Shown: piece after piece, positions 38,228 through 47,421 of the stretch
How the letters are laid out: each line of letters starts with the position of its first letter
How positions within the stretch are numbered: the first letter of the stretch is position 1
Source of the DNA: Lachnospiraceae bacterium
GTDB taxonomy: Bacteria > Bacillota > Clostridia > Lachnospirales > Lachnospiraceae
Reading direction: 5' to 3'
Length of the DNA stretch: 64,000 bases
Assembly: GCA_021199235.1 (NCBI GenBank)
Contig: JAJQIL010000093.1
Span: 1-64,000, forward strand
Translations under genes and position numbers: made by a program
The notes under the pieces: generated by a model
Databases searched by the model: none
What the model saw: the letters and a program-made list of their open reading frames with translations, nothing else
Told to the model about the DNA's origin: nothing

Positions 38228-39103
38228 ATGGATATTGAATTTCTCCGTGAATTTATGGAATTAAGCGAGACCTGCAGTTATCAGGATGCGAGTGAGAGAT
38301 TGTACATTACCAATTCCACTCTTTCAAAGCATATCCAGAAGATGGAAGGGGAACTGGGCGTCGCCCTCTTTGAGCGTTCTACACGAAAAGTCACCCTGAC
38401 CGATATGGGCAAGATTCTGAAAGAAAAATGCGAAAAGATCCTTCCACTGTATGACGAAGCGATCATGCAGATGAATCTGGAAGCCACAAAATCCACGAAC
38501 ACCCTGTCCATCGCTTTCACCAGCCCCATGTACTGGTACGGGGTTCTCGACACGATCATGGCTTTCAAAGAGACGAATCCGCAGATCAATCTGCGCCTCA
38601 CGGAGCTTTCAGAACCGCCGCAAAAGTCTGCCTTTGCTGACAAGCAGGCAGAGTTCGTCTTTGCGTACAACATTAACTGGTCCTCAAAAGAGATCTGTCA
38701 TCAGCCCTTCCGGCAGGATGAACTGGTCCTCATCGTATCCAAAGACAGCCCGCTTTGCCGGGAGTCTGCGGTCACACTGCGCATGCTTGCGGAAGAACCT
38801 CTGATCCTTCCCAACCGCGCCTGCCTGCAGGATCTTTTCTTTAATGAATGCGCGAAAGAAGGTTTCACACCCCGTATCAAGCTCTGCGCACAGGACGCAG
38901 CAACAGCCATGCGTCTGGTAGAAAGCGGCTATGCGTCCGCAATATTTCCGCGTGCCTGCTGTGAAGAAAGCAGCAGCATCCATGTGGTGGAATTATTACC
39001 TGTGATCTCTTTCGAAACCTATATGTTCTTTACGAAGAACAAACCGCTTTCTTCGGCAGGAAAGCTGTTTTATGATTATATCGGTTCGCAGGTGGAAGAA
39101 TAA
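38228..39103 (+). CDS. LysR-family transcriptional regulator
   Basis: MDIEFLREFMELSETCSYQDASERLYITNSTLSKHIQKMEGELGVALFERSTRKVTLTDMG; internal start after AAAGGA. Confidence 0.92.
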   Translation: MDIEFLREFMELSETCSYQDASERLYITNSTLSKHIQKMEGELGVALFERSTRKVTLTDMGKILKEKCEKILPLYDEAIMQMNLEATKSTNTLSIAFTSPMYWYGVLDTIMAFKETNPQINLRLTELSEPPQKSAFADKQAEFVFAYNINWSSKEICHQPFRQDELVLIVSKDSPLCRESAVTLRMLAEEPLILPNRACLQDLFFNECAKEGFTPRIKLCAQDAATAMRLVESGYASAIFPRACCEESSSIHVVELLPVISFETYMFFTKNKPLSSAGKLFYDYIGSQVEE

Positions 39104-40596
39104 TGCATGTTTTCCAGCTGTGTAACTATTTTTTCAAAATGCATGAAATGCGATGCTTTCACCAGTATCGTATCACCCTTGCGTACCAGCGCAGGGAGCT
39201 GTGTGAGCAGGGTTGAAAGGTCCGGCAGGACGACTGTCTCCACATTAGCATGGATCCCTTCCGCGATGTGCGTACTCAAAGCTCCCACACAGACACACAG
39301 GTCAATATCCAGGCCGCCGGCGTACTCACCGACGCTGCGGTGCATCTGTACTTCGTCCCCGCCAAGTTCTCCCATGTCTCCGAGGATCGCGACTCTGCGC
39401 CCCAGGCCATCCTGCAGCACCCCCAAAGATGCTTTCATGGACATCGGATTCGCGTTGTAGCAGTCGTCGATGATAGTAAAATTCTCCGTATGGATGATAT
39501 GGAACCGGCCGCTGACCGGCTGCAGGCTCTCAATCCCGGCACGGATCTCTTCCGTCGTCAGGCCATAGTGCAGACCGACCGCCGCAGCTGCAAGAGCATT
39601 TCTCACCATATGTTCCCCGGGTATGGGAATTTGTACTGTGAAACTGTCGTATCCTCCGGCAGCCTCTGCATCCGTCCGGAGACCGCTTTCATCTGTATTC
39701 ATCCAGAAACTGTTTTCGTTTTCTGCGGCCTCATCCATTTCCGTACTTACCTGCAGCTCCCTGCCCTTCTTAATACAGATCCGGCACGCAATGCCATCCA
39801 GCCCTTTTTTCTCGATCTGATCCGCAAAGATATCGTTGTCCGTTCCAAGTCCGAAAAAGATCGGGCGAATACCTTTTACTTCCTTCACCGTCTCCAGCTT
39901 ATCGTCATCCCCATTTAATACGATGTGTGCGTCCGGGCGCAGATAATCAAAAATCTCCGTTTTCGCCCGCAGGACACCGTCCCGGTCTCCCAGATATTCC
40001 AGATGACACTGCCCGATATTTGTAATGACGCAGGTATCCGGCTTCGCGATCGCCGCCAGCCGGTGCATCTCACCAAAATGATTGATCCCCATCTCCAGCA
40101 CAGCGATCTCATCCTCGCCGCGCAGCCGAAAGATCGTCAGCGGCAGTCCAAGCTCATTATTAAAATTGCCTGCAGTCTTCAGCGTACGGTATTTCTGTGA
40201 GAGCACTGCCGCAATCATCTCTTTTGTGCTGGTCTTGCCAACACTGCCGGTAATGCCGACCACCGGGATCGCCAGCTGCTCCAGATAGTACGCCGCAAGT
40301 GCACCGAGTGCCCGGATCGTAGAATCCACTTTTATGTAATTTCGAGTCCCGGAAATACTCTCCGGCTCCCGCTCTGTAATCACACACAGCGCACCCTTTT
40401 CGAAGACCTGATCAATAAAATCATGCCCGTCTACACGTTCACCCGGAATCGCCGCAAACAGGCAGCCTGGCTCCGCCTTCCGGCTGTCCGTCGTGATCGC
40501 GCAGACTTCCCGGTCCCGATCTTCCTCTCTCCCGTATAAAATTCCGCCGCAGGCTTCTGCCATGTGCGCCAAAGTCATATTCTTCATACCGTTCAT
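39076..40596 (-). CDS. murF: UDP-N-acetylmuramoyl-tripeptide--D-alanyl-D-alanine ligase
   Basis: ITTDSRKAEPGCLFAAIPGERVDGHDFIDQ, VVGITGSVGKTSTKEMIAAVL, TIIDDCYNANPMSMKASLGVL. Confidence 0.95.
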   Translation of the reverse strand: MNGMKNMTLAHMAEACGGILYGREEDRDREVCAITTDSRKAEPGCLFAAIPGERVDGHDFIDQVFEKGALCVITEREPESISGTRNYIKVDSTIRALGALAAYYLEQLAIPVVGITGSVGKTSTKEMIAAVLSQKYRTLKTAGNFNNELGLPLTIFRLRGEDEIAVLEMGINHFGEMHRLAAIAKPDTCVITNIGQCHLEYLGDRDGVLRAKTEIFDYLRPDAHIVLNGDDDKLETVKEVKGIRPIFFGLGTDNDIFADQIEKKGLDGIACRICIKKGRELQVSTEMDEAAENENSFWMNTDESGLRTDAEAAGGYDSFTVQIPIPGEHMVRNALAAAAVGLHYGLTTEEIRAGIESLQPVSGRFHIIHTENFTIIDDCYNANPMSMKASLGVLQDGLGRRVAILGDMGELGGDEVQMHRSVGEYAGGLDIDLCVCVGALSTHIAEGIHANVETVVLPDLSTLLTQLPALVRKGDTILVKASHFMHFEKIVTQLENMHYSSTCEPI

Positions 40597-40654
40597 TATT
40601 ATCAAACTCCTGTTTTTCATTCTCAGATAAGCAAACGCAAGGAGCTGCATGTCC

Positions 40655-42382
40655 TCACGCAATACTCCCCGTTATCGCCGCCCACACATCATCCGTCTCG
40701 TAGCCGAGACGCCAGCAGGCAATGCCGCCGAGACTGTACTGGCTGACGAGAGCCGCGCGGGAAGCCACGGAATCGGCATCCTCAAGCCAGATCTGGCAAA
40801 GACGCCCTTCCTCATCCGTCCACTCGGCGTACTGCTGTCCTGTAGTCTCATCATAAGAAGAGATCACTCCCAGACTGGTAAGGAGCTCCTGCGCTTCCGA
40901 CATGGTCACTACCTCACTCGTGACATTCGTCGTGCCATCGGAGAGCGTCTCTGTGTACCAGACTCTCGAATAGAACGGGATCGCGCTGATGATCTTCTCC
41001 GCCGCGACCTCAAGCAGCATGTTCTGTATGCCGGTCTCTTCAAATTCCATGGAGGCGACGCTGCCTGCATCGCTGCCGGAATAATGCTCATCATACCCCA
41101 TCATGACGACATAATCGCAGACAATACCGAGCTCTTCTCTGTTATAATAAGTAGAATACTCCATCGGAACAGGTACATCCACAGAAAGTATGATGCCGTT
41201 TTTGCGGCAGAGGATGGACAGCTCACGCAGGAACTGAACATAATCGTACCCGGATTCCTGTGCAATGCTCTCAAAATCAATGTTGATGCCGTCGAAGCCA
41301 AGCTCCAGCGCCTGCGCGATCAGATAATTCTGCACTGTCTGCCGTGAAGAGCGGGTTGCAAGCAGGGTCGATGTGCTGACATCATCGCTGAAATTGCTGA
41401 CCAGCGCCCACACCTGCAGACCCGCGTCGTGCGCTTCGGTCACATAATCAGCGCTCGCATAGGAGGTCACCGCACCGCTGTTGTCGCTCAGATAATACCA
41501 GGTCGGTGAGATCACATTCACACCGGTCATGGCGGAAATATCTTCTGAGAGATTCTCGTTCATGGCGGTGTAATTGATCTGGTGAAAAGCAAGATTCACC
41601 CGTCCTTCCAGGCTGATGCTGGTGTACTCCGCCTGATAATAAGTCTCGCGCTGTGTTTCTTCTATATTAATAAGGTATTTATTTTTGATATAGCCGATAT
41701 AACCGTCACTCGTCACGACCTGTGACCAGCGATCCATCTGTTCGATCACAGTTACCTGCTCTCCAACGGATACTTTCGTCAGGATCTCACTCTTGATCCC
41801 GCCGCGATAGCGCACCACGGCGTCCTTTTTGATCTCAGCCGTCGTCACAGTTGTACTTCCGCTCGTAATCACAACGCGCGCCGGAGACTCATAAGTCTCA
41901 AAGTGCAGATTCGAATACTGCTGCAGAAAATTCATCGCCACAAACATACCGGAGGAAGTTGTCTTGACAATCTCATATCCCGCGTCAAAGCTTTCTCCAT
42001 CGATCGTGTACGTGGAAGTGTTCACCCCGATCTCAAAGACCTGCTCTGCCGTAGTAAACAACATCAGCGCCTCTGAGGAATCCCAGTAAAACCGGGAATT
42101 CAACTCGCTCTGGACAAGTGTATAATCAATGTAAACGTTCCCATTGACGATCAGTGCGCGTTCCTGCGCGATATGGTCGTCAATAATAACCGCCGCTACG
42201 GTCTCCCCTTCCACTCCAAGCGACGGCTCTGTCGTACCCTCCGCAAAGCCAAAATAAGAATCCGAACTCATCCACTTCGAGCTCGGCATGTATTTTCGGA
42301 TGCCTACAATGCTGATAGACAACAGACCGGCCGCAATGATCAGCACCGCAAGCCGCCGGAATGTTTTATTCTTGTAATACAT
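40655..42382 (-). CDS. Glycoside hydrolase family 18 with SH3-like domain, YaaH-like
   Basis: N-terminal anchor; RYRGGIKSEILTKVSVGEQVTVIEQMDRWSQVVTSDGYIGYIKNKYL (SH3); LGFDGINIDFESI (GH18 DxxDxDxE). Confidence 0.93.
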   Translation of the reverse strand: MYYKNKTFRRLAVLIIAAGLLSISIVGIRKYMPSSKWMSSDSYFGFAEGTTEPSLGVEGETVAAVIIDDHIAQERALIVNGNVYIDYTLVQSELNSRFYWDSSEALMLFTTAEQVFEIGVNTSTYTIDGESFDAGYEIVKTTSSGMFVAMNFLQQYSNLHFETYESPARVVITSGSTTVTTAEIKKDAVVRYRGGIKSEILTKVSVGEQVTVIEQMDRWSQVVTSDGYIGYIKNKYLINIEETQRETYYQAEYTSISLEGRVNLAFHQINYTAMNENLSEDISAMTGVNVISPTWYYLSDNSGAVTSYASADYVTEAHDAGLQVWALVSNFSDDVSTSTLLATRSSRQTVQNYLIAQALELGFDGINIDFESIAQESGYDYVQFLRELSILCRKNGIILSVDVPVPMEYSTYYNREELGIVCDYVVMMGYDEHYSGSDAGSVASMEFEETGIQNMLLEVAAEKIISAIPFYSRVWYTETLSDGTTNVTSEVVTMSEAQELLTSLGVISSYDETTGQQYAEWTDEEGRLCQIWLEDADSVASRAALVSQYSLGGIACWRLGYETDDVWAAITGSIA

Positions 42383-42570
42383 CTGCCGTACTTCCCCCTT
42401 TTCTTCTGTATAGCAAAGGAGCTGTTCCTTTTTCCTCGTCAGTATATCAGCTTCTGCAAAAACCGTCAGTATTTTTGCCGGTTTTTTAATAAAAATTAAG
42501 AACTTTAGCAGCCAGTCCGGGGAAACGGCAATCCGGCTGCATGCCTCCTTCCCGTCTTACTCTTCCGGTT

Positions 42571-42804
42571 TTACAAACGGATTTTTACAAAATTGATATC
42601 GGTGATCGTATCCTGATCGTCGCCGATGAGGTCTCTCATGTATCCTGCCCCCTCGGCAAACAGGCAGGCACTGACAATCTCGTCCGCATGGCAGCGCCGC
42701 CCGTCCAGATAAAGATGGGTCCCTGCCTTCTCATAGCCGCGCAGCTCTTTTTTCAGAAGCGCAGCCTGATTGCCGCAGGGCTTCGAGCTTGTCTTTTTAT
42801 TCAA
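42571..42804 (-). CDS. Small hypothetical protein
   Basis: 77 aa, MNKKTSSKPCGNQAALLKKELRGYEKAGTHLYLDGRRCHADEIVSACLFAEGAGYMRDLIGDDQDTITDINFVKIRL; coding-like composition, no overlapping better ORF. Confidence 0.55.
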   Translation of the reverse strand: MNKKTSSKPCGNQAALLKKELRGYEKAGTHLYLDGRRCHADEIVSACLFAEGAGYMRDLIGDDQDTITDINFVKIRL

Positions 42805-43111
42805 TTCTCTCCTTTTTCACAGGCAGAAAACGTGAGGTGCGTGTGATATATTTCCATTATTTTATGCCTGTTTTACTGTCTTTTATGGTTGCAATTTCAA
42901 CCAATGTTTATTATACTAACTATGAGGTTACGGAAAGGGTATTCACGGTGCATTGCTGATGGGAAGTACAGCTGCTGCTCCGGTCCTTGCAGCGAATCGG
43001 AACAGTATTCAGTTATTTTTTATCCCTCCTTTCGTTCCGTATATCCTTTCTGTTGTATATTATAAATAATAAGAGCAAATTATGCAAGTGTTTTTTCCGA
43101 AATTTTTTTAC

Positions 43112-43139
43112 TTTACATCTGCCGTCAAATACGTATAAT
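43112..43139 (+). promoter_or_regulatory. Promoter upstream of the mecA-like gene
   Basis: TTTACA, 16 nt, TATAAT. Confidence 0.55.
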
Positions 43140-43140
43140 A

Positions 43141-43242
43141 TAACTTATCAGAAGAAAAGCGCACTTGCGGGCTTTTCTTGATAAGTTAGCGACAGAATCG
43201 CCAGATTCTGGAGATTATGAGAAGCGTTTTTCTTCTCATAAT
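43141..43242 (+). promoter_or_regulatory. Multi-hairpin leader of the mecA-like gene
   Basis: TAACTTATCAgaAGAAAAGC/GCTTTTCTTGATAAGTTA and ATTATGAGAA/TTCTCATAAT stems. Confidence 0.55.
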
Positions 43243-43274
43243 AGATGATACAAGGGACCAAAGGATGTGATTGA

Positions 43275-44051
43275 ATGAAAATTGAAAAGATCAACGACCG
43301 GCAGATCCGCTGTACGCTGACCAGCGAGGATCTGGCAAGCCGCAATATTAATGTGAAAGACATGGCCTATGGTTCTGATAAGGCAAGAGAGCTTTTTCAG
43401 GACATGATGATGGTCGCCGAGCAGGATCTTGGGTTTGAGGCGGAAAATATTCCGCTTGTAATAGAAGCGATTCCGGTGTCGATGGATACGATTATCCTCA
43501 TCATTACAAAGGTTGAGGATCCGGAAGAGCTTGACACGCGATTTTCACGGTTCTCGCCGGAGGCAGCCGGTGCGGATACCGGGCTTTCACTGGCAGATCT
43601 GAAAGAACGCATCGAGGGCGCTGACGATATTCTGGATCTGATCCGGCGTATTTCCGAAGGACGCAGACAGACTTCCCAGAAAAGCACGGCCTCAGATGAA
43701 AGCAGCGGTTCTTCCCCGGATTTGACCTCTTCTGACAGCGGGGAGCTGCCGAACCTGATGCGTGCATATTCGTTCCAGACACTGGACGACGCCATACGCG
43801 CTGCTCTTGCGGTGAATTCGTCCGTATACGACGGACCGAATTCTCTGTATAAAAGTCAGGAAGACGGTGTGTTTTACCTGATGGTAAAAAAAGCGCAGAG
43901 TTCCCCGGAGCAGTTCAACCGTGTCTGCAACATCCTGTCCGAATATGCCGTACCGTGCAAGTTTACTGTCGGCATGGATGCTTACTTCAATGAACATTTT
44001 GAGATGATCGTCGCGGAACACGCCTTGCAGAACCTGCGCGAGATCGGATAA
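43275..44051 (+). CDS. MecA-like adaptor protein
   Basis: MKIEKINDRQIRCTLTSEDLASRNINVKDMAYGSDKARELFQDMMMVAEQDLGFEAENIPLVIEAIPVSMDTIILIITKVEDPEELDTRFSRFSP. Confidence 0.9.
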   Translation: MKIEKINDRQIRCTLTSEDLASRNINVKDMAYGSDKARELFQDMMMVAEQDLGFEAENIPLVIEAIPVSMDTIILIITKVEDPEELDTRFSRFSPEAAGADTGLSLADLKERIEGADDILDLIRRISEGRRQTSQKSTASDESSGSSPDLTSSDSGELPNLMRAYSFQTLDDAIRAALAVNSSVYDGPNSLYKSQEDGVFYLMVKKAQSSPEQFNRVCNILSEYAVPCKFTVGMDAYFNEHFEMIVAEHALQNLREIG

Positions 44052-44067
44052 TAAAGGCGAAAAATCA

Positions 44068-44095
44068 CCCCACAGGACAGTTCCTGTGGGGTTTT
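44068..44095 (+). terminator. Rho-independent terminator after the mecA-like gene
   Basis: CCCCACAGGA-CAGT-TCCTGTGGGG-TTTTG. Confidence 0.88.
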
Positions 44096-44158
44096 GTCTG
44101 CCGCGGATAAATCCGCACAGCCTTCCTTTCTGTTTTGCTGCTGCGCTGAACTGGTGAA

Positions 44159-45787
44159 TCACATCAAAGGTGCTATTACCTTCAGCACATGCCCCGCCAG
44201 CTTCCGCGTGATCTTATCATGACGGATGTCAAACGGAGTCACCAGCTGACACTCGATCAGTGTCTTTTTAAAATCCTCTTCTATCTTATGTATTTCCGGA
44301 ACATTGTAGAGCCAGGCTGCGCATTCGAAGTTCAGATACAGGCTGCGGTAATCAAGATTGATCGCGCCGACCACAGCGCAGATATCATCACTGATCACAA
44401 CCTTGGAATGAATAAAGCCCGGCGTATATTCAAAAATGCGGACACCGGCGCTTACAAGAGTCTTATAATAAGAATGTGCCAGCGCAAACGCGTATTTTTT
44501 ATCCGGGATATGCGGCAGGATCAGCTTGACGTCTATCCCCCGCTGCGCCGCGTAGATCAGTGCCTGCAAAAGCTCATGATCCGGCACCAGGTAGGGTGTC
44601 ATGATATGGACATACCGCACCGCGCTGTTGATGATTTCCAGATAGACATGTTCTGCCGTCTGTGTCTCGGCAAGCGGGTTGGTCGCGTAGGGAAGGACAA
44701 AGCCCTCTTCCGTCCCGGCACCGTTTTCGTTTCCGGTCTGTGGCTCTTTCATCGGTTCTTTCAGATAGACCGCAGGATTCTCGGATTTTTCCGTGACGTC
44801 CCACATTTTCAGGAACATCACTGTAAAACTCCCCGCCGCGTCGCCCCGCAGCATGATCGCCGCATCTTTCCAGTGCCCGAAACGCTCTCTGCGGTTGATA
44901 TACTCGTCCGCCAGATTTACGCCGCCCGTGAAAGCCGTATGCCCGTCGATCACGGCAATCTTGCGGTGGTCGCGGTTGTTGTAGCTGGTGGAGATCACCG
45001 GATATACCGGAGAAAATACCTTGCAGCGGATTCCCAGACTTTTGATCTTTCTGGAAAAATCATGCGGCAGGTTGTTCAGCTCGTTCATTCCGTCGTACAT
45101 CAGGCGCACTTCCACACCTTCCCGCACCTTCTGCTCCAGAATTTCCTGCACACTGTCCCACATATATCCCTCTGAAATAATGAAATATTCCAGAAAAATA
45201 AACTGTTTCGCATCCCGCAGCTGCTTTTTCAGCTCTTCGAACATTTCCTCGCCGCAGGAAAAATAAGTAACCTTCGTGTTGCCGAAGACCGGATAGCCCT
45301 GTCTGCGCCCGACATAGTACGCCAGCTGCGCCGCCCGCTGATCCTGAAATGCCAGCTCCCGCATAATCCGGGAATCCTGCAGCAGCAGCTTCTGGTTTTG
45401 CTGTTCCACCTCCTGCATCCGCCCGGACATGACCCGCATTCCCGGCTGCAGCTTCAGGTAGAGATAAAGCAGGCCGCCAAAGATCGGGAACAGAAGCACG
45501 AGCGAAGCCCATGCCAGCTGAAATGCCGGATGCTCTACATGGTTGATGATCAGCAAAAGCACCAGAAACGCAAAGATAATGTGCCCGCCGAAAAACAGAT
45601 AGATATACTGAGCCACATAATGCAGTACCAGAAACAGAAGAAGAATTTCCGCCAGCAGACAGAGAATCAGCACACCCGTGCGCCCAAAAATGACCTGATG
45701 AATCCCGCGCCTGCCCTTATCGACCGACCGGTCTTTGATATTCTTCACTCTGCTGATCTGCTCTTCCATTTCTTCCATTTTACTCAT
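44159..45787 (-). CDS. cls: Cardiolipin synthase (two PLD domains)
   Basis: NNRDHRKIAVIDGHTAFTGGVNLADEYI and IHSKVVISDDICAVVGAINLDYRSLYLNFE HKD motifs; N-terminal TM segments. Confidence 0.95.
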   Translation of the reverse strand: MSKMEEMEEQISRVKNIKDRSVDKGRRGIHQVIFGRTGVLILCLLAEILLLFLVLHYVAQYIYLFFGGHIIFAFLVLLLIINHVEHPAFQLAWASLVLLFPIFGGLLYLYLKLQPGMRVMSGRMQEVEQQNQKLLLQDSRIMRELAFQDQRAAQLAYYVGRRQGYPVFGNTKVTYFSCGEEMFEELKKQLRDAKQFIFLEYFIISEGYMWDSVQEILEQKVREGVEVRLMYDGMNELNNLPHDFSRKIKSLGIRCKVFSPVYPVISTSYNNRDHRKIAVIDGHTAFTGGVNLADEYINRRERFGHWKDAAIMLRGDAAGSFTVMFLKMWDVTEKSENPAVYLKEPMKEPQTGNENGAGTEEGFVLPYATNPLAETQTAEHVYLEIINSAVRYVHIMTPYLVPDHELLQALIYAAQRGIDVKLILPHIPDKKYAFALAHSYYKTLVSAGVRIFEYTPGFIHSKVVISDDICAVVGAINLDYRSLYLNFECAAWLYNVPEIHKIEEDFKKTLIECQLVTPFDIRHDKITRKLAGHVLKVIAPLM

Positions 45788-45851
45788 GCTCTCCCCGGCG
45801 CGGCAAAGCCCCCTGCGCCAATTTCCGGACCCCCTGTCCGCTTATCCATTT

Positions 45852-46118
45852 CTATCCTTCCTCGATGATCTGAATTTCCAGATAATCAAAGGAAATGTTC
45901 TCAATAAAACTGTCCTGATAAAAACGCGCTCTGCTGTGACGCTGAAATTCCGTCACTGTCTTATCCAGCCAGATCGGACGCTCCAGATCAAAATCATGAC
46001 AGATCTCATCCAGCCCGCGAAAAATCTTGTGCGTGCGCGTATCATCGCTTTCTTCTTTATAAACCATATCCCGCAGCATATGGTTGTCTTTCCAGAGTTT
46101 TCCCCACAAACGAAACAT
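45852..46118 (-). CDS. Small hypothetical protein
   Basis: MFRLWGKLWKDNHMLRDMVYKEESDDTRTHKIFRGLDEICHDFDLERPIWLDKTVTEFQRHSRARFYQDSFIENISFDYLEIQIIEEG. Confidence 0.75.
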   Translation of the reverse strand: MFRLWGKLWKDNHMLRDMVYKEESDDTRTHKIFRGLDEICHDFDLERPIWLDKTVTEFQRHSRARFYQDSFIENISFDYLEIQIIEEG

Positions 46119-46229
46119 GATTCCTCCAGTTCCGCCATGCAGGCGGTCTGTGGCCTGCATGGCGAATAAATACAATATATTCAGAAAAACAGACCGTGCA
46201 GATTTATCTGCCAGGGGCTGTATGACATC

Positions 46230-47405
46230 TCAGTTAAGGTACTCATACACCAGCGCCGACAGCTCTGCTATCCGCGAGATCGCCGTGTCCGTGCTGCTCC
46301 ATCCGTTTGAGAGCACCACCAGAATGTAATCGCACTCATCCGAGTATATGATCGCCGCGTCGTTCTGTGTGTCGCTCATTTCTCCTGTCTTGTTCGCGCA
46401 GAGCACATCGTCCGGCAGGCCCGCCGGGATCTTGTAGCGCGTATGCTGATCAAGCAGCATCTCTTCCATCTCATTGCTGACCGCACGGCTCATCCAGGTC
46501 CTTCTGTAAATATCCTCCAGAAGCTGTCCGACGTCTTTTGCCGCCACCTGATTGATGCCGTTGCCCGAATTGGTCGCGGAGTTGCTGAAGCCGTTGTATT
46601 CTACCGTCATTTCACTGTAGCCATGGCTCTGTATAAATTCGTTGACTTTCGCGATACCGTCCGCATAGCTGGAATCACCAAGGATATACAGAAGCTGGTT
46701 CGAGGATGCGTTGTCGCTGTAGCTGATCATGGCATTTACCAGCGACATGATCTCATCCGTGCGTTCCAGTTCCCCTTCCTCAAACGCGGTATACACTGTT
46801 CCCATAATGAAAAGCTTCATCACGCTCGCGGATTTCATCGGCTGGTCGTTGATGACAAAGCTTTCATCCGTATTGAGATTTTTCACATAAACAGACCAGG
46901 TGCCGTCATAGCCGTCAATCGTCTCCTGCACCAGAGACTCCAGTTCCTCCATCGACTTTACCTGCTGCCAGGGATGCACACGTTCCGCACGGCCGATGCT
47001 TAACTGCCCGCAGGAATAAGTGACCGGTCCCGGGAGCGTCCCCCATTCCTCCGGCATCGCCATCGGGATCTGAAAATCCTCGCCCAGGCGCACCGATTTC
47101 AGAAACCCCTGAAGCGCCTGTTCGTTCTCATCAACCGTTTCCTCCTCGGTCTCAGTCTCAGTCTCCATCTCAGTCTCGGTCTCCGCTTCCGTCTCTGTCT
47201 CAGTCTCCGCTTCCAGGCCATCCAGCCGCGCGATCTGCGCCGCCAGCTCCTCCGGTAATGTAAGCGCACTCTCATCGACGGCAGCCGCTGACTCCTCCGC
47301 GTATCCGCTTATACACGGAAGCCCCGCAAGCACCAGACCCGCGCACGCAGTGATCCTGATCAGATGCGATTTTTTCTTTTTCCCATTATCCAGCGTTTTT
47401 TTCAT
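46230..47405 (-). CDS. Secreted class-A beta-lactamase-fold serine hydrolase with E/T-rich linker
   Basis: SASVMKLF (SxxK), YSDNASSN (SDN), NKTGEM (KTG); ETETETEAETETEMETETETEEE linker after signal peptide. Confidence 0.88.
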   Translation of the reverse strand: MKKTLDNGKKKKSHLIRITACAGLVLAGLPCISGYAEESAAAVDESALTLPEELAAQIARLDGLEAETETETEAETETEMETETETEEETVDENEQALQGFLKSVRLGEDFQIPMAMPEEWGTLPGPVTYSCGQLSIGRAERVHPWQQVKSMEELESLVQETIDGYDGTWSVYVKNLNTDESFVINDQPMKSASVMKLFIMGTVYTAFEEGELERTDEIMSLVNAMISYSDNASSNQLLYILGDSSYADGIAKVNEFIQSHGYSEMTVEYNGFSNSATNSGNGINQVAAKDVGQLLEDIYRRTWMSRAVSNEMEEMLLDQHTRYKIPAGLPDDVLCANKTGEMSDTQNDAAIIYSDECDYILVVLSNGWSSTDTAISRIAELSALVYEYLN

Positions 47406-47421
47406 AATAACTCCGCTCCGC

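Noticed and set aside
46230-47405. Antibiotic-resistance beta-lactamase call
   Set aside because: Class A fold motifs are present but the Omega-loop catalytic Glu motif is not apparent; kept as a serine hydrolase.
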